The notes beneath the pieces were generated by a model. That model worked only from the letters and a program-made list of their open reading frames with translations, was not told the origin of the DNA and searched no databases. 64,000 bases of DNA from Salmonella enterica subsp. houtenae serovar Houten (GTDB lineage: Bacteria > Pseudomonadota > Gammaproteobacteria > Enterobacterales > Enterobacteriaceae): positions 2,418,001-2,482,000 of the forward strand of contig LS483478.1 of assembly GCA_900478215.1 (NCBI GenBank). The letters are read 5' to 3'. Within the stretch, counting starts at the first letter, position 1. Every line of letters begins with the position of its first letter. Below, one piece after another: positions 52,144 to 61,377 of this stretch. Made by a program: the position numbers and the translations under genes.

Positions 52144-52733
52144 GAATATGTTTTCTGCGCAATCATACTGGAAATCTCCCCCCACTTACTGATCAGACTC
52201 GTCAGTTGGGTAATGACAGCGTTCAGCTGCTGCGACATTTTTTGAATTATTAACTGTTCCTGACTCATAAGATCGGTATTCCGGTTGGCGTCATTATCCA
52301 GAGACGCTTTTACCGCCTGTAGACCACCTTTATCCAGTTTCCCATGATCGCCAAATTTAGCCATATAATCATCAATGGACAAACCATCGACTGTAATACC
52401 ATGCTTGCGCATGTATTCAATTACGTCCGCAGGAACCTCCTCTTTGGTTTTAGGGTCTTTTTCTTCGGCCGCTTTAGCAATAACTTCATCCATTTCATTT
52501 GATTTTTGCTGTGAATCTCTGGCGCGCTCAGAGTTCTTCTGAATCTCCATAAATTTATCGTTTGCGATAGCCTGGATAACCATAAGGAGAAAGGTCAAAA
52601 CATCGTACCCTTCGGCAAAAGGGTTTTTTTGGGATAAGGCATCCTGCCCCCCTGTATCAAAATTGCTAATGCCGAAATTATTTCTAACTGTAATATGGGA
52701 TTGATTTCCCCAAAAGATGTTTCCTGAAGACAT
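52140..52733 (-). CDS. sseB: SseB, translocon filament/tip protein
   Basis: A 197-residue EspA-like protein that forms the sheath or tip linking needle and pore. It has a hydrophobic helix (LTFLLMVIQAIANDKF, about 46-61) and conserved C-terminal coiled-coil region ending KWGEISSMIAQKTYS. The middle and N-terminal parts differ at many positions from the Typhimurium protein as I remember it. It overlaps sscA by four bases. Confidence 0.96.
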   Translation of the reverse strand: MSSGNIFWGNQSHITVRNNFGISNFDTGGQDALSQKNPFAEGYDVLTFLLMVIQAIANDKFMEIQKNSERARDSQQKSNEMDEVIAKAAEEKDPKTKEEVPADVIEYMRKHGITVDGLSIDDYMAKFGDHGKLDKGGLQAVKASLDNDANRNTDLMSQEQLIIQKMSQQLNAVITQLTSLISKWGEISSMIAQKTYS

Positions 52734-52739
52734 TGGACT

Positions 52740-53066
52740 TTACCTTTTCGTTTTGCCTGACGGTATTTCCATCGGGGGTTGAGCATTGAGTTGTTGCAGC
52801 CGTGCTTCAAGTTGTTTAAACAAATTCACTATTTTCTTTAGGTCCCTCTCAGCCTCCTGGTTAACCCCGGCAACGCCTTGTGGAAATAAGTTGTTAAGAA
52901 TAGCATCTGTTTCTCTGCTTTTTTTTGGACTCTCTGCCCTTTCAGAAAGCTGTTGGCTCACCTTAGCCCTGATTTGATGAAACTTTTTAAGATAGCGATT
53001 TAGCTGCATGTAACTCTGCTCTAAATCACGATATTCACTAAAAGCAGTCTTTTTCTTTATCATCAT
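52740..53066 (-). CDS. sseA: SseA, chaperone of SseB and SseD
   Basis: A 108-residue, strongly basic, helical chaperone for the translocator proteins SseB and SseD. The start MMIKKK (53066) matches Typhimurium. Three Met codons are adjacent (53069, 53066, 53063) behind GGAGGAG. It is preceded by a 70-bp gap, the known position of the SsrB-activated sseA promoter, and lies six bases before sseB. Confidence 0.95.
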   Translation of the reverse strand: MMIKKKTAFSEYRDLEQSYMQLNRYLKKFHQIRAKVSQQLSERAESPKKSRETDAILNNLFPQGVAGVNQEAERDLKKIVNLFKQLEARLQQLNAQPPMEIPSGKTKR

Positions 53067-53136
53067 CACTCTCCTCCAATGTCTACGGTAGAAGAATTAA
53101 CGTGCTCACTAAGAGCTAAGAGTTTTTTGCGTTTCC

Positions 53137-53370
53137 TCAACTCACTACAAGCGCGCAGTTATGGTAACGATAATAAATAATGTTGATGATATTTTCGGCC
53201 TGTTCGATCGCTTCAATCAATAAGGTGTTCTGCTGATATTGCTGTGGGTCCTGTATCTTACCGTTGACCTTTTCTAATTGTTGCCGGGCAGCTCTTAATT
53301 GTAAAATTATTCCTTTGGCCTCTTCACGAGAATGAAACAGCACATCTTCTAACTGAGTCAGCGTTGTCAT
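53137..53370 (-). CDS. ssaE: SsaE (SctE), needle-subunit co-chaperone
   Basis: A 77-residue helical coiled-coil protein. With SsaH it acts as chaperone for the needle protein SsaG; interaction with SseB has also been reported for it. It lies seven bases after ssaD and ends the ssaB-E block; sseA follows from its own promoter. Confidence 0.92.
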   Translation of the reverse strand: MTTLTQLEDVLFHSREEAKGIILQLRAARQQLEKVNGKIQDPQQYQQNTLLIEAIEQAENIINIIYYRYHNCALVVS

Positions 53371-53377
53371 TTTTCAC

Positions 53378-54589
53378 TCACTTAAAATCTAATGAATAGT
53401 TAATCAAAGTATCAGAATGTTTAACCGTTACCACATCAGCACTCAGATGGACAATTTCCCCTCCATCGGGTAATAGCGCTCCTACACGTAAACGCTCCTT
53501 GTTAGTCAGTAATAAATAATCACCATGGCGGCTCTGCACAAAGCCAGCCACTGGTGCAGGCAGATAGCGGCCTGCATCATGGGAAGGCGCAATATTCTGA
53601 TAGATTAAAGAAAGCGCTGGGTCCTTTTTCTTTAATGCTGCCAGAGTTTCTTGCAAAATACGTTGATGAGATTCATCCAGTACGCCACTGATAACAAAAG
53701 AACGTCGTATTGGCGTAACATCAACAAGGCCCACTAAACCGTTCTTTATTATCGCGGCAATAATATTATTTCCCTGAGATTGATGAGAATTACTAACCTT
53801 CCAGTGTAATAGTCCGGGGATATCTGCAAGTAACGGTTGAGCTTTACGCCATTTCTGATCCATTTGAATATCATCATGAATTAACACACTACCTGGCCCT
53901 TCACTGGATACTTCAGCATGGGGATAACCCATTTGTATCAAAATATCCTGTACTTCTCGTATCAATACGTCATCGCAGATTACACTATCCCGGTACATGA
54001 CCCCCCATGATTCCAGAATCGCTCTCACCTTTTGCATTTGTTCGCTTGACGAACAATAACCGGACAACTGCAGACTTCCATCTTTTTTCCATTGAGCCTG
54101 TACATAATGAATGTTGCTTTTATCTAATAAAAGCTTTACCCGTAAAGGTAAGTCATTCACCGTTTCCGGCTGACTACCAACACTTAACAGGGCACCCATC
54201 CCACCAATGAAAATCATAAATATGCCAGCCAGCCACCAATGCCCTAATCTGGAAACGGGTATGTGGTAACTGGCAAGATCACAATCTTCTTTACCAAACG
54301 CCAGGGCAACTCCCGCAACCTGTAGAACCCCACTGGACGGTAGCGGTTTATTTTGATTGAAACTACGTCCATTAACTCGAACTCTGGCTTTCCCGGCATC
54401 AACAAACAAGCTTTCTTCCTGTTCTCGCAGAACAATTTTTCCATTTATAGTAAGCGGAATACAAATATCGCATCCCTTCTCCCCCAGTGACAGACTTCCT
54501 TCATTCAGCCATATTTCTCGCCCTTGTAAAAGGTGACCCAAAAAGCGTATTTTCCAGCAACTCTTCAGATTAGCCATGAGATATGCCAT
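53378..54589 (-). CDS. ssaD: SsaD (SpiB/SctD), outer inner-membrane-ring protein
   Basis: A 403-residue single-span membrane protein of the SctD/YscD family. The N-terminal cytoplasmic FHA-like domain (about 1-115) is followed by one membrane helix (WWLAGIFMIFIGGMGALLSV, about 118-137) and a periplasmic part with several ring-building modules. With SsaJ it forms the inner-membrane rings. Its start overlaps ssaC by 20 bases. Confidence 0.95.
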   Translation of the reverse strand: MAYLMANLKSCWKIRFLGHLLQGREIWLNEGSLSLGEKGCDICIPLTINGKIVLREQEESLFVDAGKARVRVNGRSFNQNKPLPSSGVLQVAGVALAFGKEDCDLASYHIPVSRLGHWWLAGIFMIFIGGMGALLSVGSQPETVNDLPLRVKLLLDKSNIHYVQAQWKKDGSLQLSGYCSSSEQMQKVRAILESWGVMYRDSVICDDVLIREVQDILIQMGYPHAEVSSEGPGSVLIHDDIQMDQKWRKAQPLLADIPGLLHWKVSNSHQSQGNNIIAAIIKNGLVGLVDVTPIRRSFVISGVLDESHQRILQETLAALKKKDPALSLIYQNIAPSHDAGRYLPAPVAGFVQSRHGDYLLLTNKERLRVGALLPDGGEIVHLSADVVTVKHSDTLINYSLDFK

Positions 54590-56063
54590 TATTTACTACT
54601 GAAGCTTTAATCAAAAAAAGTCGGATTACACTATGTACTTGAGTTGTATCACTGCGAAACAAATGGCCTAAAACAGGAATATCGCCTAATAAGGGGATTT
54701 TATTTTGCGAACGGATTTGCTTACCTTGTTTAAACCCTCCCAGCAATAAACTTTGTCCTGCCAATAATGTGGCTTGCGAAGCAATTTCAGAATTTTGCAC
54801 TTCGGGCAATGGGTTTGTTTCACTTTGTGTATCACTTTGTTGGCCATCCTGAATATTGAGATTCAGCATTATTTTTTGCGTACCATTATCATTTAATAGC
54901 CGAGGTGTAACCCGCAGCAAAGAACCCGCAGTGATGGATTCAAGTTTAGCCACTTTTTCTCCCTGCAGTTTGGTATAGAAAGTAATATTTTTATCCAGTA
55001 CCGCCTGAATATTATTTAACGTAACGACAGAGGGTTGAGAAAGTACATAAGCCTGAGAGCTTTTCTCCAGCGCATTTAAACGCACCATAAAGTTCGAGGT
55101 ATCACTGATTACCGTTGAAAAACCGTTAGCACCGCCGTCATTCGCCCCCATATTAAAAGCAATCTTTTTTCCTCCCAGCGACACTGCCGTTCCCCAGTCG
55201 ATGCCTAACTGGTCAATATCACCAGCATTAACATCAATAATTTTTACAGAAATCTCTATCATTTGCTGACGTTGATCTAATTCCGTGATCAGTTTCCGAT
55301 ACCCCGCCATATTGGTCGAATAATCACGAACGATCACTGCATTTTGTCGTGGATCGGCAGCAAACATGGGTAATGCCTGTGTTGCGGATGAAGCATTATC
55401 CGCAGATGACGCCGGTACGTCAGATTTACTCATCTCACGCAATACACTCACAACGCCAGGAACTACAACGGCTTGATCTCGATATTGGTATTGGGTATCC
55501 ATCGCAGTAGCATACTTAAGCGTGTAGATATTCACACTAATTGCACTATCTTTTCGTTTGGTTAACGCATTATCCAGTACTGAAGCTATTTGGCTAATAC
55601 GAGTCAGGCAACTGGGAACACCGCTCACCTCCACTGCGCTAGTACCGGTAATTTCTTTAACCTCGCATCCCGGTGATGAAAGAATATTCTGGCTACGTAA
55701 GTAATGAATGAAACGCCCAGTCGATAAGATATTAAAAGTGATGACCTGATGCTTTAATAATGATGCGGGATATACATATAGCATATTACCATCAAACCAG
55801 GTAAGTAAATCATATTGTGCTGCCAGATTATTCAGAGTATCCACTGGCGGTCCTGGAGGAATTTTCCCACTAAATGTGGCTGTTATCGATGGACTAATAG
55901 TAATAGCCGTATCATAGTTCTCTGAAAGAAGGTGTAAAACCTCTGCTAATGGCATTTGTCTGGCGTAGAGGGTAAAATCATTACCTTTCCATGATAACTC
56001 ATCACTGTTTGCCGTATTGAGTATAAATAGTAAAGTTAAGATTAAGCGTTTATTTGCTATCAT
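54570..56063 (-). CDS. ssaC: SsaC (SpiA/SctC), outer-membrane secretin
   Basis: A 497-residue secretin with a cleavable signal peptide (about 1-22). N-terminal ring domains (about 25-230) precede a C-terminal beta-barrel domain, with VLSQPSVVTLNN, LRVTPRLL and the closing GDIPVLGHLF motif. Fifteen or so copies make the outer-membrane channel. The start at 56063 lies one base after the ssaB stop and follows GGTGG; an ATG four codons earlier would overlap ssaB. Confidence 0.96.
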   Translation of the reverse strand: MIANKRLILTLLFILNTANSDELSWKGNDFTLYARQMPLAEVLHLLSENYDTAITISPSITATFSGKIPPGPPVDTLNNLAAQYDLLTWFDGNMLYVYPASLLKHQVITFNILSTGRFIHYLRSQNILSSPGCEVKEITGTSAVEVSGVPSCLTRISQIASVLDNALTKRKDSAISVNIYTLKYATAMDTQYQYRDQAVVVPGVVSVLREMSKSDVPASSADNASSATQALPMFAADPRQNAVIVRDYSTNMAGYRKLITELDQRQQMIEISVKIIDVNAGDIDQLGIDWGTAVSLGGKKIAFNMGANDGGANGFSTVISDTSNFMVRLNALEKSSQAYVLSQPSVVTLNNIQAVLDKNITFYTKLQGEKVAKLESITAGSLLRVTPRLLNDNGTQKIMLNLNIQDGQQSDTQSETNPLPEVQNSEIASQATLLAGQSLLLGGFKQGKQIRSQNKIPLLGDIPVLGHLFRSDTTQVHSVIRLFLIKASVVNNGISHG

Positions 56064-56064
56064 G

Positions 56065-56466
56065 TTATAGTCCACCAGAATAAAATTTATGACGGTTGCG
56101 TATTACATTTTTTAAAACACAAGTTAAAGACAAATGTTTTTCTATCTCGATAGCAATAAGCTCAGCGCTACTACTTGTGGTATAATAACCGTTTAACCAT
56201 CCTCCATCCGCTGTGAGTTGTATAGCATAATCATGGATGTCCGGGTGTGCTGCAAGCAGTAATGTCACATAGACAAGACAAGGTTTAGGTAAGTTTTCCA
56301 GATCATTTAAAAACAAAGAAATAGAAAACGCGTCTGAGAAAATCTCTCCTCTGGCAGGATGTCCATCAATAGTCATGCTCCAGAATCGGCTATTACCTTC
56401 AGCCTCGATATCCTGGATCAGTGGAATGCCTTTTAAAACTGCCAGCATGAATTCCTCCTCATACAT
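56065..56466 (-). CDS. ssaB: SsaB (SpiC), gatekeeper protein and effector
   Basis: A 133-residue protein, first of the minus-strand SPI-2 operon. It forms the SsaB-SsaL-SsaM complex that controls the switch from translocators to effectors, and has also been reported to be secreted and disturb vacuole trafficking. The ATG at 56466 is followed by a second in-frame ATG (residue 7) that would give 127 residues. It is divergent from ssrA. Confidence 0.94.
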   Translation of the reverse strand: MYEEEFMLAVLKGIPLIQDIEAEGNSRFWSMTIDGHPARGEIFSDAFSISLFLNDLENLPKPCLVYVTLLLAAHPDIHDYAIQLTADGGWLNGYYTTSSSAELIAIEIEKHLSLTCVLKNVIRNRHKFYSGGL

Positions 56467-56866
56467 AAAAGAGAGTTTCTATCAAATTCGGTCACAACCA
56501 CATCCGTAAAAAGCCTGATTCACATTTATTTCAACTATACTCTTCTTGTACAATATCAGGATATTGTCTACATGCATCTTGTCAGGCGCAATTTTATCGC
56601 TTGGATTTTCCGGTATATTCACAATTATATTCCCATCATCGACACAAAATATTACAATTAGAAAAATTATTTTCCAAATAAACTGTTACGATGTTTTCAT
56701 ATCGCCATCTTATTAAGAAGTAATTGTAGTCATTCAGTGGGTTATATATGAAGAAATTTATCTTCCTAATGATAACACACTCCATTAATCTTCTATTGAA
56801 ACTATATGTGCTGCGATAGTGATCAAATGCCAAAGATTTTGCAACTGGCAACTGAAGGAAAGCATT
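56467..56866. promoter_or_regulatory. divergent ssaB/ssrA control region
   Basis: This 400-bp AT-rich region separates ssaB (minus) from ssrA (plus). In Salmonella the ssaB and ssrA promoters here are bound by SsrB, OmpR, SlyA, PhoP and silenced by H-NS. No site matches a consensus closely enough to place it. TATAAT-like and A/T-rich patches abound. A 23-codon leader ORF at 56748-56819 is listed separately. Confidence 0.6.
56748..56819 (+). CDS. possible 23-residue leader peptide before ssrA
   Basis: ATG at 56748 opens a frame MKKFIFLMITHSINLLLKLY and ends at TAG (56817-56819), 47 bases before ssrA. It has a positively charged N-terminus and a hydrophobic core like a signal or membrane peptide. 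The ribosome site is weak (AGTGGG about 10 bases upstream). It may be chance in AT-rich DNA. Confidence 0.25.
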   Translation: MKKFIFLMITHSINLLLKLYVLR

Positions 56867-59629
56867 ATGAATTTGCTGAATCTCAAGAATACGCTGCAAA
56901 CATCTTTAGTAACCAGGCTAACCTTTTTATTTTTATTAACAACAATAATTATTTGGTTGCTATCCGTATTTGCCGCAGCTTATATATCAATGGTTCAGAA
57001 CCGGCAGCATATAATGAAGGATCTATCCACTATCGCCGAGATGAATATCGCATTAAATAATCAACGTTTTGAAGAAGCTGAGCGTGACGCCAAAAAGTTA
57101 ATGTATCAATGCTCATTCGCGACTGTTATTCGCCATAACGATACTACTCCGGGTGGAAGTCGGCATCTCCTTGTCGGCCCCTCAAATTGTACGCCGACGC
57201 TAACTCGAGATAAACCTGGTGTCTTTCTGCAGCTCTATGATATCGATGAAGGAAACTATCTTCACAATAGTTTTATTATTAACCATAATAATGAGATTTC
57301 ATTATTTCCAACTAATGCCTCCTCAGGGTATTCCACTCTACAGCTTATAGCGCTAAAACATTTTCCTTTACTCCCAACCCATGCAGGGTTTTACTGGAGC
57401 AAACCAGAATACATAAACAGCAAAGGATGGAGTGTTTCCGTTGCGGTTACCGATCAGCAGGGAGTATTTTTTGGCGTGACTGTTGAGCTTCATGATCTCA
57501 TTACTAACAGCCATCCACAATTAGATGATAGTATTCATGTATGGCTAGATCAGAACAACCAGTTATTACCGTTTTCATACGCATCTCAAAAAATACGTAC
57601 ACGGTTAGAAAATGTAACGTTGCATGACGGATGGCAACAGATTCCGGGTTTTCTGATATTACGCACGACTCTGCATGGCCCCGGATGGCGCCAGGTTATT
57701 TTGTATCCATACGGTAATCTATCTGGTCGTATCTTAAAAAGTATCATTCAACAAATCCCCTTTACGTTAACCGCGTTGGTGTTGATGACATCAACTTTTT
57801 GTTGGCTACTCCATCGCTCACTGGCTAAGCCGTTATGGCATTTTGTCGATGCCATCAATAAAACGGCAACGGAACCGCTAAACACACGTTTGCCAGAAGA
57901 ACGACAGGATGAATTAGGCAGTATTGCCTGCGCTTTTAACCAACTACTTGATGACCTACAAGTACAATATGACAATCTGGAAAGTAAAGTTGCAGAGCGC
58001 ACCCAGGCGTTAAATGAGGCCAAAAAACGCGCCGAACAAGCTAACAAACGTAAAAGCATTCATCTTACGGTAATAAGCCATGAGTTACGTACCCCAATGA
58101 ATGGTGTACTCGGTGCGATTGAATTATTACAAACCACGCCGTTAAACCTACAACAGCAAGGATTAGCCGATACTGCCAGGCACTGTACACTGTCTTTGCT
58201 AACGATTATTAATAATCTGCTGGATTTCTCACGTATTGAAGCTGGTCATTTCACATTGCATATAGAAGAAACGGCGTTACTACCGTTACTTGACCAGACC
58301 ATGCAAACTATCCAGGGCCCCGCGCAAAGCAAGAAGCTGTCATTACGTACCTTTGTCGGTCAACATGTTCCCCTTTATCTCCATACCGACGGTATCCGTT
58401 TACGTCAAATTCTGGTTAATTTACTCGGGAATGCGGTAAAATTTACCGAAACCGGAGGAATTCGTCTGACAGTTAAGCGTCATGGGGAACAATTGATATT
58501 TCTGGTTAGCGACAGTGGTAAAGGGATTGAAATACAGCAGCAGCCTCAAATCTTTACTGCTTTTTATCAAGCGGACACAAATTCTCAAGGTACGGGCATT
58601 GGACTCACTATTGCTTCAAGCCTGGCTAAAATGATGGGCGGTAACCTAAAACTAAACAGTATTCCCGGGGTTGGAACCTGTGTATCGCTAATATTACCCT
58701 TACAAGAATACCAGCCGCCTCAACCCCTTAAAGGAACACTGTTAGCTCCTGTCTGTCTGCATCGTCAACTTGCTTGCTGGGGGATACGCGGTGAACGCCC
58801 CCACCAGCAAAACGCGCTTTTCAATACAGATCTCCTGTATTTCCCCGGAAAACTCTACAACCTGGCACAACAGTTAATATTGTGTACTCCAAATGCACCA
58901 CACATAAATAATTTGGTACAACCCTGGCAATTACAGATTCTTCTGGTTGATGATGCTGATATTAATCGGGACATCATCGGCAAAATGCTTGTCAGTCTGG
59001 GCCAAAATGTCACCATTGCGGCCAGTAGTAACGAGGCCCTGACTTTATCGCAACAGCAGCGATTTGATTTAGTACTATTGGATATTAGAATGCCAGAAAT
59101 AGATGGCATTGAATGTGTACAATTATGGCATGATAATCCGGCTAATTTAGATCCTGATTGCATGATTGTGGCGCTATCAGCTAGCGTTGCCTCAGAAGAT
59201 ATTAGTCGTTGTAAAAAACATGGGATACATCATTACATTACAAAACCTGTGACATTGGCTACCCTGGCTCGCTATATTAGTATCGCTGCAGAATACCAGC
59301 TTTTGCGAAATATAGAATTACAGGAACAAGATCCAAGCCGCTGTTCAGCGTTGCTGGCGACAGATGATATAGACATTAATAGCAAGATTTTCCAATCACT
59401 GAACCTCATGTTAACGGATATTGAAAATGCTGTGTCTACTGGAAAAAAAGTCGATCAGTTACTCCACACATTAAAAGGCTGTTTAGGTCAAGCAGGGCAG
59501 ACTGAATTGGCATGCTCTGTAGCAGATATTGAGAAACGCGTACATACGGGGAAAATCATCACTATAGAGGAACTAACCACCTTACGCCAGAAAGTACATA
59601 TGATCTTCAAAAACTACACCATAACTTAA
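56867..59629 (+). CDS. ssrA: SsrA (SpiR), hybrid sensor kinase of SPI-2
   Basis: A 920-residue tripartite sensor kinase. Two membrane helices (about residues 17-42 and 296-316) flank a periplasmic sensor, followed by a HAMP linker. The kinase core has His405 (VISHELRTPMNG) and N/G boxes (LVNLLGNAVKFTETG, DSGKGIEIQ, GTGIGLTI). A receiver has Asp739 (VLLDIRMPE) and a C-terminal HPt domain has His867 (LLHTLKGC). It responds to acid and low osmolarity in the vacuole. The start at 56867 follows GAAGGAAA. The periplasmic part seems especially diverged from Typhimurium. Confidence 0.96.
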   Translation: MNLLNLKNTLQTSLVTRLTFLFLLTTIIIWLLSVFAAAYISMVQNRQHIMKDLSTIAEMNIALNNQRFEEAERDAKKLMYQCSFATVIRHNDTTPGGSRHLLVGPSNCTPTLTRDKPGVFLQLYDIDEGNYLHNSFIINHNNEISLFPTNASSGYSTLQLIALKHFPLLPTHAGFYWSKPEYINSKGWSVSVAVTDQQGVFFGVTVELHDLITNSHPQLDDSIHVWLDQNNQLLPFSYASQKIRTRLENVTLHDGWQQIPGFLILRTTLHGPGWRQVILYPYGNLSGRILKSIIQQIPFTLTALVLMTSTFCWLLHRSLAKPLWHFVDAINKTATEPLNTRLPEERQDELGSIACAFNQLLDDLQVQYDNLESKVAERTQALNEAKKRAEQANKRKSIHLTVISHELRTPMNGVLGAIELLQTTPLNLQQQGLADTARHCTLSLLTIINNLLDFSRIEAGHFTLHIEETALLPLLDQTMQTIQGPAQSKKLSLRTFVGQHVPLYLHTDGIRLRQILVNLLGNAVKFTETGGIRLTVKRHGEQLIFLVSDSGKGIEIQQQPQIFTAFYQADTNSQGTGIGLTIASSLAKMMGGNLKLNSIPGVGTCVSLILPLQEYQPPQPLKGTLLAPVCLHRQLACWGIRGERPHQQNALFNTDLLYFPGKLYNLAQQLILCTPNAPHINNLVQPWQLQILLVDDADINRDIIGKMLVSLGQNVTIAASSNEALTLSQQQRFDLVLLDIRMPEIDGIECVQLWHDNPANLDPDCMIVALSASVASEDISRCKKHGIHHYITKPVTLATLARYISIAAEYQLLRNIELQEQDPSRCSALLATDDIDINSKIFQSLNLMLTDIENAVSTGKKVDQLLHTLKGCLGQAGQTELACSVADIEKRVHTGKIITIEELTTLRQKVHMIFKNYTIT

Positions 59630-59659
59630 TATTATCTTAATTTCGCGAGGGCAGCAAAA

Positions 59660-60298
59660 ATGAAAGAATATAAAATTTTATTAGTGGACGATCATGAGAT
59701 CATCGTGAACGGCATTATAAATGCCCTATTACCCTGGCCTCAGTTTAAAATTGTAGAACATGTTAAAAATGGTCTTGAGGTTTATAACGCCTGTTGTGCA
59801 TACGAACCTGACATACTTATCCTTGATCTTAGCTTACCGGGTATCAATGGTCTGGATATCATCCCTCAATTACACCAGCGTTGGCCAACAATGAATATTC
59901 TGGTCTACACCGCATATCAACTAGAGCATCTGGCCATTAAAACGTTGGCTGCAGGTGCTAATGGTTATGTTTTAAAAAGCAGTAGCCAGCAAGTTCTGCT
60001 AGCGGCAATACAAACGGTAGCAGTAAACAAACGTTACATTGATCCGACGTTGAATCGGGAAGCTATCCTGGCTGAATTAAACGCTGACACCAGCAATCAT
60101 CAACTGCTCACTTTACGCGAGCGCCAGGTTCTGAAACTTATTGACGAGGGATATACCAATCATGGGATCAGCGAAAAGTTACATATTAGTATAAAAACTG
60201 TCGAAACGCATCGAATGAATATGATGAGAAAGCTACAAGTTCATAAAGTGACAGAATTACTTAACTGCGCCCGAAGAATGAGATTAATAGAGTATTAA
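59660..60298 (+). CDS. ssrB: SsrB, response regulator activating SPI-2
   Basis: A 212-residue NarL/FixJ-type regulator. The N-terminal receiver carries phospho-acceptor Asp56 (LILDLSLPG), and the C-terminal LuxR-type HTH (about residues 145-205) has LTLRERQVLKLIDEGYTN and ISIKTVETHRMNMMRKL. Cys203, a redox-sensitive residue known in SsrB, is present. It counteracts H-NS and drives all SPI-2 promoters. It follows ssrA after 30 bases, with GCGAGGGCAG before its ATG. Confidence 0.97.
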   Translation: MKEYKILLVDDHEIIVNGIINALLPWPQFKIVEHVKNGLEVYNACCAYEPDILILDLSLPGINGLDIIPQLHQRWPTMNILVYTAYQLEHLAIKTLAAGANGYVLKSSSQQVLLAAIQTVAVNKRYIDPTLNREAILAELNADTSNHQLLTLRERQVLKLIDEGYTNHGISEKLHISIKTVETHRMNMMRKLQVHKVTELLNCARRMRLIEY

Positions 60299-60474
60299 CC
60301 AAGGGGCATCCTATGGCATTAAGCATTCTGTTATATTTTGAGCTTTACACCATTCAGTATTGCTCATCACTGACAAAAGCCATGCGGTGCCCCACCATGC
60401 TACGCAGTTTATCACTACCTTCATCTTCGATTAGTCATGATATAGTAACATATTCTTATTTAACGGGCCTTACC

Positions 60475-61203
60475 ATGTCCTATTCTATCGGCGAATTTGC
60501 CAGACTATGCGGTATCAATGCTACCACGCTAAGGGCATGGCAGCGACGCTATGGTTTGTTGAAACCGCAGCGTACTGACGGCGGGCATCGCTTGTACAGT
60601 GATGATGATGTTCGACAAGCGCTTAACATCCTCGACTGGATGAGAAAAGGCGTACCGATAAGCCAGGTCAAACCCTTATTGTCACGTCCGGTCATTCGCC
60701 TGGGCGATAACTGGATAACTATCCAGGAGACGATGCTTCAACATCTTCACGAAGGGCGGATCGACGCGCTACGGCAGTTGATTTACGACTGCGGCCGAGA
60801 ATATCCCCGAGCGGAGCTGGTGACCCACCTATTGCGCCCGCTGCGCAGCAAAGTGACAGCTCATCTTCCCGCCGTAATGACGCTGCGCGAAGTACTGGAT
60901 GGTATCATTATTTCTTACACCTCTTTTTGCCTTGAAGGCGACAGAAAAGCGCCCGGCTCCAGTGTATTTATTAGCGGCTGGCATCTCTCGGATCACTGCG
61001 AAATCTGGCTGGAAGCGTTATCTCGTACCGGACAGGGGCTGCGAATCGATGTTCTTCCCTCTCCACCCGCCGTACTGGCGCCCGAACTGTTCGCCCAGAG
61101 AAAATGGTTTCTGGTGACCACCGGAAAACTCACTGTCGGGCAGAAAAAACAGCTTGCCCAATGGCACGACGTTATCGCTTCGCTTGAGCTTATCACATTA
61201 TAA
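60475..61203 (+). CDS. orf242: MerR-family regulator (orf242, STM1390 type)
   Basis: A 242-residue regulator with an N-terminal MerR winged helix (SYSIGEFARLCGINATTLRA; about residues 1-70). Its C-terminal domain resembles MlrA-type and B12-binding-like regulators. It corresponds to orf242 of the SPI-2 ttr part. The frame is also open upstream to an ATG at 60313 that has a good AAGGGG ribosome site, giving 54 extra residues without family support. The ATG at 60475 has only a weak site. GC content rises here relative to ssrB. Confidence 0.85.
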   Translation: MSYSIGEFARLCGINATTLRAWQRRYGLLKPQRTDGGHRLYSDDDVRQALNILDWMRKGVPISQVKPLLSRPVIRLGDNWITIQETMLQHLHEGRIDALRQLIYDCGREYPRAELVTHLLRPLRSKVTAHLPAVMTLREVLDGIIISYTSFCLEGDRKAPGSSVFISGWHLSDHCEIWLEALSRTGQGLRIDVLPSPPAVLAPELFAQRKWFLVTTGKLTVGQKKQLAQWHDVIASLELITL

Positions 61204-61377
61204 GCCCTTCAATGTACGGCCTCGCCTCATTCTATCTTACTGATATTTCAATACGTCAAAAAGAATCCTCGCGAAAACTTAGACAAAAATACAAAGTTGT
61301 GTAAGTTTTAAATCAGCGCAAGATAATACTTTGCGCCATTCGGCGTCAGCCATTGTGCTTTCAATAAGGGGGAAATT

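Noticed and set aside
56636..56899. 87-codon minus-strand frame in the ssaB-ssrA gap
   Set aside because: It runs into the ssrA start antisense, is AT-rich with Asn/Tyr/Ile bias typical of chance frames, and has no convincing ribosome site.
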